Origin: Sperchopsis tessellata
Lineage: Eukaryota; Arthropoda; Insecta; Coleoptera; Hydrophilidae
Reading direction: 5' to 3'
DNA length: 33,702 bases
Assembly: GCA_033557685.1 (NCBI GenBank)
Contig: JAWQRN010000222.1
Location: 1 to 33,702, forward strand
Positions 10,701 through 25,700 of the stretch are shown here, piece by piece; positions within the stretch are counted from its first letter, which is position 1, and every line of letters starts with the position of its first letter. The translations under genes and the position numbers were made by a program. The notes under the pieces were generated by a model that did not search any database, was not told where the DNA came from, and saw nothing but the letters and a program-made list of their open reading frames with translations.

Positions 10701-13700
10701 CTGGCTGAGGACATTAGCCCAATCATAGGAATTAAACCATCCGAAGAACAGAAATCAAAGAAAAACCAGAAACCATCTAAAATGAGCAAGCCAGAAAAGG
10801 AAATCGAACATTTTGAAAAAGTTACACTTACTAAGCAAAAGAATGATGGTACACCCTTAGAACAAATTCAATCGATTGAATTAACTAATGTAAAACCATC
10901 TGAGGCTGTTGAACCAATTGATCAATCTGGAAAAACTATCGAATATAAATGGGTTACAGAAACTAAGCCAATAGAAGTTAAGCCTGCCTATAAAGGACTA
11001 CCTATAGATGAAACAAGTATACTATGGGCAGATTTATTAGATGAACCTATGGTGCTATCAGAAGAGGAAGATGAAACAAAACGTGCAGAAATAATTACAA
11101 AAACTGCAATTACCACTGTAAAAGAGGAAGTAAGGCCAGCTGAGGGCAAACCATTTGTAGAAATTCAAAACGTTGAACCAACTGCAGAAATTCAACCAGA
11201 AGTTAAATCAGCTCCAGAAGTTACACAAGCTGATGAATTTAAACGAGCTGATGTTGAACCCGCTGATGAAGTTAAACCAGTTGAAGAAGTTAAACCAGCG
11301 GAGCAAACTAAATCAAAATCCAAGAGAAAAGATATACAATCCAAAAAAGCTAAATCTGCAGAAGATAAATTAACTAAAGAAGTAAAACCACCAGAACTAC
11401 TTCAACTTCAATCAAATGTAAAAATTATACCAGCTGAAGAGATTAAACCAACTGAAGCTGGTTTACCAGCTGAAAAAATGGTAAAATCTAAGAAAAAGGG
11501 TAAAAAATCTGAAAAAGTTATATGTGCAGAAGATAAACCAACTGATGAAATAAAACCAGTTAAAGAAGAAAAAGCAAGTGAAAATGTACTATTCACTAAA
11601 GAAGTTCAACCACCTCAAGAAGTAAAACCAACTAAAGAAATTAAACGATCTGAAGAAGTTTTGGAAGAAGACAAATCAGTTAATAAACCTCAAATTGAAG
11701 TAAATAAACCAATTCTAGAAGCTAAGCCGACTAAACAAGTTAAGCTGACTGAAGAAGCTAAGCCAGCTTATAAAGAATTGCCTATTGATGAAACTAGTAC
11801 TCTATGGGCTGATCTTTTAGATGAACCCATTGTATTATCTGAAGATGACGAGTATGTGAAACAAAGCCCTAGCGTAACGGTTTCGGCAATAACAACTACA
11901 AAAACAAAAAGCAAAACGATGCCAGCTACTGAACTACACAATGTAACAGAAATAATTACAACAATAACAAGCTGTACCACAGATACATCATTAATTCCAA
12001 CATTAATTAGTGAACAAAATACTAATCGAATTGAAGAAGTGAAACCTCAAAAATCTGGATACATGGGATTGCCTATAGATGAAACCAGTACACTGTGGGC
12101 TGATCTTTTGGATCAGCCCATGATATTTTCTGAAGATGAAATGTGTGTTAGATCACCTGAAGAACCAGATACAACAATTAAACCAACTGAAGAAGTTAAA
12201 CCAGCTGAAGGAATTAGACTAGCTGAAGAAGCTAGATCAATGTCTAAGAAAAAAGATAAACAGTCCAAAAAATATAAATCTACAGAGGATAAACCAATTG
12301 ATAAAGTGACACCTTTTGAAAAAGAAAAAGCAGCTCAAAAAGTACAAACAACTGAAGAAGTGAAACTAACTAAAGAAAATATAATAGCCGCAGAAATAAA
12401 ACCAACTAAAGAAATTATAATAACAGAAGAAGTTAAACCAACTGAAGATGTTAAAATATTGAATAAAGACAAACTTATTAATAAAGAACCAATTTTAGAT
12501 GTTAAGCCGGCTGAAGATGCTAAGCCAGGTTATAAAGGATTACCTATAGATGAAACTAGTACACTACGGGTAGATCTTTTAGATATACCCATGGCATTAT
12601 CTGACGATAACGAGTATGTGGACCAAAGTTCTAGCGTAACAGTTTCAGCAATAACAACTACAAGAACAGAAAGCAAAACGTTACCAGTTACTGAACTACA
12701 TAATATAACAGAAACTATTACAACAATAACAAACTCTACCACAGATATATCATTAACCCCATCAGTAATTAGTAAACAAAATACTAAACATGTTGTAGAA
12801 GTGAAACCTCAAAAACCTGCATACATGGGATTGCCTATAGATGAAACCAGTACCATGTGGGCTGATATTTTAGACCAGCCTATGGTATTTTCTGAAGATG
12901 AGGAATGTGTTAAATCATCTGAAGAAGTTAAACCAGCTGAAAAAGTAAAACCAGCTAATGAAGTTAAACCTGCTGGAGAATTTGAACTTGTTGATGAAGT
13001 TAAACTATCTGAAGGAATTAAGCTAATTGAAGAAATTAAACTAATTGAAGAAATTAAACCAGCTGAAGAAGCTAAATCAAAATCCAAGAAAAAAAATAAA
13101 CAATCCAAAAAAGATAAAACTATAGAGGATAAACCAACTGAAGAAGTTCAGCGACCTAAAGAATTTATACTACCTGAAGAAGTAAAACTAACTAAAGAAA
13201 TTAGACTAACTGAAGTTAAACCAAATGAAGATGTCAAGATATTGAAGGAAGACGAACCAGAAAATAAAGAACCAATAATAGAAGCTAAGCTGGCTGAAGA
13301 AGCTAAGAAAGCTTATAAAGGATTACCTATAGATGAAACTAGTACACTATGGGCAGATTTATTGGATGAACCCATGGTATTATCTGAAGATGACGAGTAT
13401 GTGAAGCAAAGTTCAAGCGTAACAGTTTCAGCAATAACAACTTCAAAAACAAAGAGCAAAACGTTACCACCTACTGAATTACATAATGTAGCAGAAATAA
13501 TTACAATAACAAGCTATACCACAGATACATCATTAACTCCAACAGTGGTTAATGAACAAAATACTAAACGAGTTGAAGAAGTGAAACCTCAAAAATCTGC
13601 ATACATGGGATTGCCTATAGATGAGACCAGTACCATGTGCGCTGATCTTTTAGATCAGCCTATGGTATTTTCTGATGATGAGGAGTGTGTTAAACCAGCC

Positions 13701-16700
13701 GAAGAAGTTAAATCAGTTGAAAAAGTTAAACAAACAGAAGAATTTAAACCTGCTGGAGACATTGAACCTGTTGATGAAGTTACACTAGCTGAAGGAATTA
13801 CTCTACCTGAAGGAATTAAACCATCTGAAGAAATTAAATCAAAGCCCAAGAAAAAAGTGAAACAATCCAAAAAAGAGAAATATGCCGAGGATAAACCAAC
13901 TGATGAACTAAAACCTGTTGAAAAAGTAATATCAATTCAAATAGAACAACCTACTGTAGAAGTTAAACGACCTATAGAAATTATACTACCTGAAGAAGTA
14001 AAATCTACTCAAGAAATTATACTAACAGAAGAAATTATACTTACTGAAGAAGTTAAACCAACTGAAGATGTTAAGATATTGGAAGAACACAAACCAGTTA
14101 ATAAAGAACCAATTATAGAAGCTAAGTTGGCTGAAGAAGCTAAACCAGTTTATAAAGGATTGCCCATAGATGAAACTAGTACACTATGGGCAGATTTATT
14201 AGATGAACCCATGGTATTATCTGAAGATGACGAGTATGTGAAGCAAAGCCCTAGTGTAACAGTTTCAGCAATAACAACTTCAAAGACAGAAAGCAAAACG
14301 TTGCCAGCTACTGAACTGCATAATGTAACAGAAATAATTTCAATAATTACAAGTTCTACCACAGATACATCATTAACTCCAACATTAATTAGTGAACAAA
14401 ATACTAAACAAGTTGAAGAAGTGAAACCTCAAAAGTCAAAAGCTACCAAAAATGTATTGACATCCGAAAAGTATGGTAGTATTCCTATCACCGAAACTTT
14501 GAAAAAGCTAAAACGAGAAGACCAATATATTACTAGCAGAAGTACTTCAACAACGGTTGTAAATAAAACGGTTTCAACAATAGAAGAAAAAGATACAACT
14601 CCCCAGCCAGATACTACGACTACCCCTGCGACCATAGTGGATAGTGTTGTCACTGAGAAAATATGTGAACCGCGAAAAACTCATAAAGTGACACTTATAA
14701 CACATGAAGAAGAAATATTAGCACCAATAATTTCTGTGAAAATAGAACTCCAAGAAATTGATCCTGCAACTGTAATAGAAGCTTCAACAACTATAAATCA
14801 AAAAACCTTGCAAACTGATGAAATTTCTGCTTTTCCAGAAACGTTGGAAAGTATCTCTGAAACAACTTATGGAGATTCTTCTCTTATAATAACAGACATG
14901 AGTGAAACCACTGAAAGTGCACAGTTGCGCACTAGCCAAGAACCACAATCTCTTGAAATAATGTCAACAGACTCCGGGTTACAATCAATGGATTTACCGA
15001 AGGATGCAATTGAAATGGAACAAGTCATTTTTGGATCTGTGAAAGAACGTCCTAGTCAGAAGATTACAGAATTAGTTGAAACAGAGTCACACAAAAAGAA
15101 GGACAAAAAGGTGAAATCACAAGATACACCGGGAAACCTGACTGAAGAAGAACAAGAGGCCTTCAAAGTATTCCAGGATAAATTTCAAAAGAAAAAGAAA
15201 CGTCATGGCATACCGCAAGAATTTCTAGAGAACATAACTGATACTTTAGATCAAGTAACTGCGAAATCCACAATTTTAGACGAAACTAAAATGTCAAGTG
15301 ATATGACAAATCAAAATGAAACGTCATTTGTAAGATTGGAATCCGTTGTTGATGTAGAAATTACTGAAGTTGCAGATGTTATGAATGCATTGGAAAGTAA
15401 ACTCTCTGCTAATATTGATAGTGAGAAAGAAACAAAAGTTGTTGGAGAAAATTTAAGCACTGAAATAATAATGTCGAATGATGTACCTAGTACAGACGAG
15501 TTGGTAAAAGATAAGACTAAACGGAAAAAGAAAAATAAAAATGATTTAACAAGAAAAATTACTTCAAATAAGGAAATTGCAGCAGAGCCTTCAGCACAAG
15601 TAGAAAATACAGGTTTGCTAGAGGATGACAATTCTAATACACCAGATAAAGTAGAAGAAAATATTTTAGGCACAGAAACCATAGATGGTAAAGGTAAAAA
15701 GAAGAAAAAACCCAAACAGAAGGCAGCAAATAAATATGAATCAAGCATAGATCGGAATGTTGAACCATTAACTAAATTGCAAAGTGAAATGCCAAAGGAA
15801 ATAGCGATATATAAAGTAGAAGAAACAATTACGCCAAAACCCGAAACTGTTGTGGATACGCAATCTAAATTGGAAACAAAGCCAGATTTCGAAAACGTAG
15901 ATATAAAAGAAAAAGACGGATCAAAAAAGAAGAAAAAACACAAGAAAAGTAAAGAACCTTCTATCGAGAAAGAACCTTCTACAGAGAAAGAACCTTCTGT
16001 AGAGAAAAAATCAGAAGATGCAAAAGAAACTGTAAAATATCCAGATATTATACAGGATACATCGAAACCTTATCAAGAAATGGAGGAGCAAGAAGTGTTT
16101 TCGAATTTAAAGCACACTATTGAAGTGCAAGAAACTGCACAAGACCAAAAGGAAAAGCAGAAAAATCAACACAAGAAACGTAAGGACGAACCTCTTCTTG
16201 TAGAAGAAATTAAAAACGATGAGCCAAATAGTTCTGCGTTGGTAAAATTGAAAGATAAAAACAAGAAAAAATATAAAAAGTCTGTTTCTTTTGAAGACGT
16301 TCCTGAAATTATTAATATTGACGAATTGAAACCTTATGTGGAACCAATCGAAGAAACTATTTCTGCAGTTATGGATGTTATAGAAATTTCTGAACATAAT
16401 GAAGATTTCAGTACTGTGGATGTTAAAGACGAGTTTGAATATATACCTAGCCCAACACATGATTTGTTTAAAGAAATGCCTACATACAAAGGCTTGTCGA
16501 TGAATGATTCAGAAATTGTATTCTTTGCAAACGATGATGCGAATTTCGAAGTAATTAGTGACGAAACAGCCAATCAATTGAAAACAGAAGACTTTATTAA
16601 TCAAGAAAAGGCCACTATAGAGCAAGATCTTCAAACCGAACCACAAATCATGGTACCAATAGTTGAAGTTAAACCACCACCGTACAAAGGATTGCCCATT

Positions 16701-19700
16701 GATGCCAGAACAGAAATGTGGATAGATCTTCTAGATGAACCAATGGTACTTTCTGATGAAGACACTCCAGATCAGCTTCAAAAGCTATGTGAAATAGTAT
16801 CAACGTCAGATAACAAACCTCTTGAAATTACCATGGAACTGTCAACTAAAATGGAAACTCCAGTTCAGACTCAAGCGGTTAGCGAAATAATATCTACACC
16901 GGATGATAAGATTGTTGAAACTTTATCTGAACTTCAAACTAAAATAGAACCAAAGGTACATTCTACATATCATTTACAAATAGTAAAGGATGATATCCAA
17001 GGTCCCGATGATACGATATCTACTGAACGAACTAGAAATGAAGAATTAACTGTCTGTATTCCGGAACCTCTCATTGAAGAATCTAATGTAGAACCAAAGG
17101 GTCGTTCGTGGTCTAGCGTAATAGGTACAAAAGCAATAACAAAAGAATTATTAGAAGAAATGCCTAAACCTTCTATAGTTCAAACAAAAGAGGTAATAAA
17201 AGTTCAAATTAAAGTTATTGGAGATACTTCAGATGAACATGTATTAGATCCAACAGACCCTGAAGGCTTTGTCTCTGTACTCTCGAGAAAAGAACGAAAA
17301 GACCGATCACGCTCTAGATCTCGAAGCCGTCAAAACTCAGAAAACGTAAAAGAGGAGCTCACAACTCCCTTGCAAGTAGAGGCAACAAAGTTTACTAGTG
17401 AAAAATCACAGGATAAGACAAATTATAAAGCAAAACAACCTAGAAAAGAACTTGATAACAAAAAAAGTAAAATAGAACCAAACGAAAATGCCGAACAAAT
17501 GTCGGTTTCTATAGGAAAACCAAAGGATGAACTATTGCTACCAGTTCAAAAGGAAAAAGTTGCCAGTTTAAAGTCAAAGAAAAAGAAAACGACTAAATCA
17601 AAACCCAAAACAGAATCTAACGACAAGCTCAAAAAGGAAACTATCAATGATCTACCTAGTGAAGCTACTATAACAGAGAGATCCACTGTTGAACAAGAAA
17701 CAGAACCGGAATTCACTAGAGAAAAAGTTAAGGACAAAAATAAGTCAAAATTAAAACAACAAAAAACAGAATCGATTAAGAAACTTGATAATGTAGAAAT
17801 AAGTAAAACCATTGAGATAGTTTCAACAGAAATTCATCTGCAGCAGCAAAATGAGCCAGTATCTCCAATAGAGATTGAAAGTGAAGAAGCAAAGGACGAA
17901 AATGAAAAACAGAAATATAAGAAAAAATCGAAAAGAAAACAACCTACAACAAAGTCTGAAGACAAACCAGTAACTGAAATTGTGGAGCCTAAAGAAACCG
18001 AAGTTCTTTTTCTACCACAACAAGATACAGCACCAGTTTTGGACGAAAGTGTAGATCAATCATCACTTACGATTATAGATACTGAAGCTATTACGAAAGA
18101 AACAACGACTAGTGAATTAAAACCTGAAAAACCAGTTGAAAACACATATTCTCATATTATAACTGAGCGTCGAACTGAATTAAAACCCTCTTGGGCTAAT
18201 ATATTAGGAACAAAATCGCATCCAAAAGAACCTAATGTTGATGAACCTGCAGTACAAGTCAGATATATAGAACCCATAAAAATTCAAATTGAAGTTGCAA
18301 GAGACGCGAAGGTGGTTAGTGAACCACCAGCTACAGACGCAGATGGTTTTATATCAGTAATAACTAAAAAAGAACGTAGGTCTAGATCCCGGTCAAGGAA
18401 TCGTAGTGAATCTGAAAAATTGGATCATATAGAGCCAACAACAGAAAACAATCAACAAATCGCCCAAGAAGAACTTTCTGAATATTATGACAAAGAAAAG
18501 CCTAAGAAACAAAAGAAATCTAAAACTAAAAAAACGCAAGCTAAGAATGATTCTGATATTAACGCAACTGAAGTAATTTCCGAGGATCTAAATATAAAAG
18601 TTTCCCAGGAGACAGAGGAAATATACTGTCAGGAAGTTGCCAAAACTACTACTAAAGAAGTTCCTGAATCAGAAACCTTGCAACTAACAGAATTACAAGA
18701 AAAAGAATTGGAGCCAGAAAAATCTAAACCATCGAAGAAAAACAAAAAAATTAAAGACAAAACTTGCAAAGAGAAACCCGTAGAAAGTAAAAAGGAAGTA
18801 ATCGATAATTTTATTTCAAAAGAAAGAGACGCATTAGCTGCCGAAGTAAAACATGTTAATACTGAAAAAGTTATCAATCAGCAGTCGCTTTCTGAGCTCG
18901 AAAATGTTAATAGTTGGGCTCATATTGTGGGAAGTAAACAATCAAAGACCGAACAAGTTGTAGTTATAGAAAATATACAACAACCAACACCTAGGCAAAC
19001 AATTCATTCAGATATACAAGTCATAAGCGAAGAAACTATAGAACGCGAACCTCTACCAACAGATTCTGAAGGTTTTATGTCTGTAATAACAAGGAAGGAT
19101 CGCAGATCAAGAAGCAGATCAAGAAATCGGCAAGAGCCTGAAGAAGAAAGTGCAGTATCTGAAGATCTTAGTAAGACAAATGCTGAACTAGGAAATCCAG
19201 ATGAGCCACCAGCGGAACCTCAGAAAACTAAAGTCAAAATCTCAAAGAAAATAGAATTAATAGAAGAACCGTCAAAGAAACAGGATAATGTAAGAGAAAA
19301 AACTCAAGAAGAAACTCCAACACAGCAAACTACTGTAGAATCAACAAATATTGAAACCTCTACTATCGTCACACACTCTTCTTGGGCGAATATCGTAGGT
19401 AATAAAATTGTGCAATCATCCGAACTTTCTCAACAAGAGTTAATTGAGAAATTAGAAGAATCAATACCAAGTGAAGTTTCTAAAACACCATCAGAAAATG
19501 TAGTTCCTTCTATGGAAAAAGATGTAGTATATGATGAAAACCCCAAGCAAGAGCAGAAAATCAAAAAGCATAAGGCATCGTCCACTGAAACTTCAGATGT
19601 AGAAAATGTCTCTATTGTTGAAAGTACTGTTACAGATTCTGTGGAGCCTATATCTGCAAACAAAAGCAAAGCAAAGAAATCTATAAATAAGAAACAAAAG

Positions 19701-22700
19701 AAGCTTCGCGAAGAAGACAGCGTACCAACTGATACAGATGCACAAATTGTTATCGAAAAGATAGAAGTGGACACCCACAATGAAAAAGTAAAAGTACAAA
19801 CAAAACAACAAATTGTCGAAGTAGTAACAAATCAAGTCGCGATATCAGACCGATCACCTGAACCAAAATCAATAGAAGAAACAAAACTTGAACCAATTGT
19901 AGAAATAACACAGGTCGAAGAACCAAAACGAGAAGAACCGAAAACAATTGAAGAATCAAAACCAACACAAATTGAAGTTGTAGTAGCAGATGAACCTGAA
20001 AAACCTCCTAGAACAAAGAAATCTAAACACAAAAAGAGTAAAGATGATACAAAACGTGAAGATTTAAAACCTTGCGTATCTGAAAATATAGATAGTATCC
20101 CGGTTGTTAAAGTTGAAACAGAAAAAGATCAGTTCCAACCTGATGGAAAAACTAGTTGGGCAAATATCGTTGGTACAAAACCAGTTAAAACACAACCTAC
20201 CGAAGAACCTCAACCGATAACGCATCCCAAAGAACCTGTTAAAGTTCACATTGAAGTTATCGGAGAAAGTAAACTGGAATCTGTATCGCTGCCTACTGAT
20301 ACAGAAGGATTTGTATCCGTGTTAACAAAGAAAGATCGAAGAGCGAGGTCCAGATCTAGAAATAGGGAAGAGGAAAAACCTAAGCAAATTAAAACGCCAA
20401 TAATGGAAAAGCCAGATATTATAAAGTGCACAGAACAACTCGATTTACAGCAGTTTATTCTGCAAGAAAAGTTGTCTCATCAAATCGAACCAAAAGAAAT
20501 CGTACCAAAATCAGATACTATTGAAAAAGAAACCAATAAATCTGAAAAGGATAAGCAAAAGAAAGGTAAATTTGAACAACCAGTAGCGACCCTTGGGGAA
20601 TCTTTGCCTGAAATGCACCTTGAAGAAATTAAAGAGACATCGAAAAAACATAAACAAAAACCTAAAAAAGACACTTCATCTAAGGAAGATAGTTCATCTG
20701 AAATACTGTTAGCCCAAGCTGCTGTAGAAGAAGTTACGTCGGTACCTCCAACTGAACCTCAGGAGGAAATAGGGGATTCTAATGTTAACTCAAAAACAAG
20801 TTGGGCAAATATAGTTGGATGTAAACAAGGAAAACCTGTGTCTTCTGAAGGAGAGACAATAAAGGACGTTACTGTTATAAAACACACGATTATAACCACC
20901 GAATTTACTCCCGACAATAAAATTGAACCAATACTACCTCAAACGGACTCTGAAGGTTTTATATCTGTTATTACTAAAAAAGACATAAGATCAAGGTCTC
21001 GTTCTAGAAATCGTGAACAACAAGAAGAATTTACATCCAAAACTAAGAAGCTTGAAGAGAAACCAGTTAAAAAACCCACCGTTATGCGCCCAAATGTCTT
21101 AGAGACAGCTGAATTCATACAACAAGAACAAAAAGTTGAACCTATTATCGAGGATCAAGAAACAATTACAAAACATAAAAAGCAAAAGAAAAAGAAACAA
21201 AAGCATGAAGAAGAAGTGAAAGAAGATAAACAAAAGCATGAAATAGAAGTAAAGGAAGATAAACCAGATAGTACATTGCTAAGAACAAATATTGAACCTT
21301 TTAAGATCACGACTGCTATAACTGAAAATGTAACTATCGCGGAACCTATCACTCGGCAAGAAAATATTGCACCACCTTCTTCAAGTCAATTACAGCCCCA
21401 AGATGTTAATCTGAACGTAACTAGCAAATCGAAAAAATCCAAGCATAAAAAGAAAATTGATAACATGAAAATAGAGGTTGTTCCCATGGATGAAACACCA
21501 GATTCAGTAGAAGGGTCATCTGTTTCTATGAAATCTGAATTTTCAACAAAAGCAGAAATAATCCCTGTAGTTATAGAAGAATCTAAGACTTTCGTAGTGC
21601 AACCTGAAATTGTTCTCGTAGAAAAATCTGAAGAACTTCTACCAGAGGCCACAAAATCGAAAAAGGCGAAACGAAGAAAGGCAGAAAAGCGCAAGCTAGA
21701 GGAAACTTCAACCGATACAAAGGTCGTGGACACTACTTCTACTACAAGTAGTATGACTCCAGAAAACGTAATACAAACGTCAGACTTCATAACAAAAGAA
21801 TCTACTGAAACTGCTAAAGTTGAGGAACTCCCAGAAGAAAATCTTATTATGCATAAGCAAGAGCTACCTGTTTTAATGACCAAAGAAGAAAGAATGTCTG
21901 AAGAATCCTCGGAAATTGACGTAATATCTCAAGAGCAGATTAAATCTGAGAAAACTGATACACTAATAGAAACAATCCCAATTACCATTAAAGATGAAGT
22001 TAAAGAGAAAATTCAAATAACGACTGAAGAAACTATTATGCCAATTAAAGATTCAACAGATAACTTATCATCAAATTCTTCATGGGCGAATATTGTAGGA
22101 ACTAAACCAAGCAAACCACAACCGATAGAAGAAATAACTGTAGTTAAAAAACCATCAAGAGAACATGTAAAGGTTCATATTGAAATTGTAGGCGAGGAAA
22201 AGGTAGAACATGAACCATTACCAACAGATTCAGAAGGTTTTGTATCTGTTCTGACGAAAAAAACTAAACGATCAAGATCTTGTTCTAAAAATCGTCAAAC
22301 TTCTGAACCGTTAGTGCCTGGATCAGAAAATATAGTAGAACCAACAGTTGTTCCTTCTGATAAATCTACAGTCTGTACAGAAATGCAAGTTTCAAAAGAA
22401 CTTGAAGTTGAACTAAAGAAACCTATCGAGAAATCAGAATCAATTGCGCAAACACTTAATTTGGAAGAAATTATTTCCCAAGAACGTCGTCAAGCTTCTG
22501 CACCTCCAAAGCCTGAATCCAAAATTATAGTAGAACCAACTATTGTTCCTTCTGATAAACCTACAACATCTGAAGAAAAACATGTCTCAAAAAAATCTGA
22601 GGTAGAAATGAAATCTAAGACCAAGTCTAAGAAGTCAAATAAACCTGCCGAGAAAACAGAAATTACCCAAAAACCTGATTTGGAGGTATTTATTTCTCAA

Positions 22701-25700
22701 GAATGTCTCCAAACTTCAGAATCATCAAAGCCTGAATCAGAAATTCAAATAGAAGCAACTATTGTTCCTTCTGATATACCTAAAATCCCTGAAGAAGAAC
22801 AAGTTTCAAAAGAACCTGAGGTTGAAATAAAATCTAAGGTCAAGCCTAAAAGCTCAAAGAAACCTGTCGTGAAAATAGAATCAATTATCAAAAAACCTGA
22901 TTTGGAGGAAACTATTTTCCAAGAACATCGTCAGGTATCTGAACCACCAAAGCTTGTATCAGAAATTATAGTAGAACCAACAGTTGTTCCTTCTGATAAA
23001 CCTACAACATCTGAAGAAAAACAAGTTTCAAAGGAACCTTGGGCAGAATTAAAATCTAAGGCAAAATCTAAAAAGTCAAAGAAACCTGTCGATAAACTAG
23101 ATATTGCGATAAAACCTGATTTGGAGGAGGGTATCTTCCAAGAACCTAGTCAAACTTCAGAACCATCAAAGCCTGAACCAGAAATTATAATAGAACCAAC
23201 TGTTCTTCCTTCTAATATACCTACAATATCTGAGAAAACACTAATTTCAAATGAACGTGATGTTGAAATAGTATCTAAGACCAAACCTAAAAAGTCAAAT
23301 AAATCTGTCGATAACACGGAAGCAATTTTGCAAAACGCTGATTTGGAGGAAATTATTTCCCAAGAACATCATCAGGCTTCTGAACTGCCAAAGCTTGAAT
23401 CAGTAATTATAGTAGAACCAACAGTTATTCCTTCTGATAAACCTACAATATCTGAAGAAAAACAAGTCTCAAAAGAACCTGAAGTAGAAGTAGAATCTAT
23501 GTCCAAGTCTAGGAAGTCAAAGAAACCTATCGAGAAAACAGCTATTGCTCAAAAACCTGACTTAGAGGAATTTATTTCCCAAGAACGTCTTCATACTTCT
23601 AAACCATCAAAGCCTTCACCAGAAATTATAATAGAATCAATTGTTATTCCTTCTGATATACCTACAATCTCTGAAGAACAACAACTTTCAAAAGAACCTG
23701 AAGTTGAAGTTAAATCTAAGGCCAAATCTAAAAAGTCAAGGAAAGCTGTCGAGAAAATAGAATCAATTGTACAAGAATCTGATTTGGAAGAAATTATTTT
23801 CCAAGAACATCGTCAAGATTCTAAACTACCAAAGCCTGGATCAGATATTATTGTGGGACCAACAGTGGTTCCTTCTGAAAAACCTACATTATCTACAGAA
23901 AAACAAGTTTCAAAAGAATCTGAGGATGATATAAATTCTAAGGTCAAGTCCAAGAAGTCTAAGAAACCTTTCGAGAAGATAGATGTTGCTCAAAAACCTG
24001 ACTTGGAGGAATTTATTTCCCAAGAACGTCTTCAAACTTCTAAACCGTCAAAGCCTGAACCAGGAATTATAATAGAGCCAACTGTTGTTCCTTGTGATAT
24101 ACCTACAATCTCTGAAGAAAAACAAGTTTCAAAAGAAGCTGAAGCTGAAATAAAATCTAAGGTCAAGCCTAAAAAGTCAAAGAAATCTGTCGAATCAATC
24201 GTGCAAAAATCTGATTTGGAGGAACATATTTTCCAAGAACATCGTCAAGCTTCTAAACTGCCAAAGTCAGAATCAGAAATTATAGTGGAACCAACTGTTG
24301 TTCCTTCTGATATACGTGCAATCTCTGAAGAAAAACAAGTTTCAAAAGAACCTGAAGTTGAAGGAAAATCTAAGGCCAAGCCAATAAAGTCAAAGAAACC
24401 TGTCGAGGAAACAGAATCAATTGTGCAAAAACCTGTTTTGGAGAAAAATATTTTCCAAGACAATCGTCAAGCTTTTGAACCGCCAAAGACTGAATCAGAA
24501 ATTATAGTGGAACCAACAGTTCTTCCTTCCGATAAACCTACATTCTCTGAACAAAAACAAGTTTCAAAAGAATCTGAGGTAGAAATAAAATCTAAGGACA
24601 AGTCTAAGAAGTCAAAGAAACCTTTCGAGAAGATAGAAATTGCTCAAAAACCTGACCTGGAGGAATTTATTTCCCAAGAACGTCTTCAAACTTCTAAACC
24701 GTCAAAGCCTGAACCAGGAATTATAATAGAATCAACTGTTGTTCCTTCTGATATACCTACAATCTCTGAAGAAAAACAAGTTCCTAAAGAACCTGAAGTT
24801 GAAGTAAAATCTAAGGCCAAGCCTAAAAATTCAAAGAAATCTGTCGAGAAAACAGAATCAATCGTGCAAAAATCTGATTTGGAGGAACATATTTTCCAAG
24901 AACATCGTCAAGTTTCTAAACCGCCAACTCCTGAATCAGAAATTATAGTGAAACCAACAGTTGTTCCTTCCGATAAACCTACATTTTCTGAAGAAAAACA
25001 AGTTTCAAAAGAATCTGAGGTAGAAATAAAATCTAAGGCCAAATCTAAGAAGTCAAAGAAACTTACGAAAGAAACAATAATGCCAGAAAACGACCAAACT
25101 ACAATAGTAGATGAATGTGCAACACCAAAAGACGAACCAGTAGTAATAGTAAAGTCTGATAGCTCAACAGAGAAACAAATACCTCTCACCACATCAGAAG
25201 TTATTACAAGTCATGAAAATGAAACAATTTCTACTACAAAATTATCGTGGGCTTTCATCGCTGGTACTAAACCCGAACAACCTAAACACACAGATGAACC
25301 TAAACCAATTGATTCTGAACGTAAAAAACCAGTAACAGTTCATATTGAGATTATTGGTGAAGAAAAATCTCCTCTTGAGCCACCCCCAACAGATTCTGAA
25401 GGATTTGTATCAGTTTTGTCTAGAAAAGATCGAAGATCTAGATCAAGATCAAGAAGTCGAACTGAATCAGAGATGTCGGAACCCGCTAAGGAATCTGAAC
25501 CAAAGGTTATTGAAAAGGAATTAGTAACCAGCAAGCCAATAAAACCGCAGATTGAACAATCTAAAGAAGTTGTAGAAAAATCTCAAAATATTTATGTAGA
25601 AACACAGACTTACGATTATCAACCTCTGAAAGAAGCAGAAATAAAGTGGCCTAAAGAAAAAAGCGTTGAAAAAGAAATTCGAACTGCAAGTGTAGAAAGG

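Noticed and set aside
21386..21883. Antisense open frame of about 165 residues
   Set aside because: Same mirror-composition effect, with no splice or start context.
22329..25065. Possible CRISPR-like or satellite array because of the regular spacing
   Set aside because: The units are coding, in frame, and about 220 bases long without short identical repeats and unique spacers. The setting is eukaryotic.
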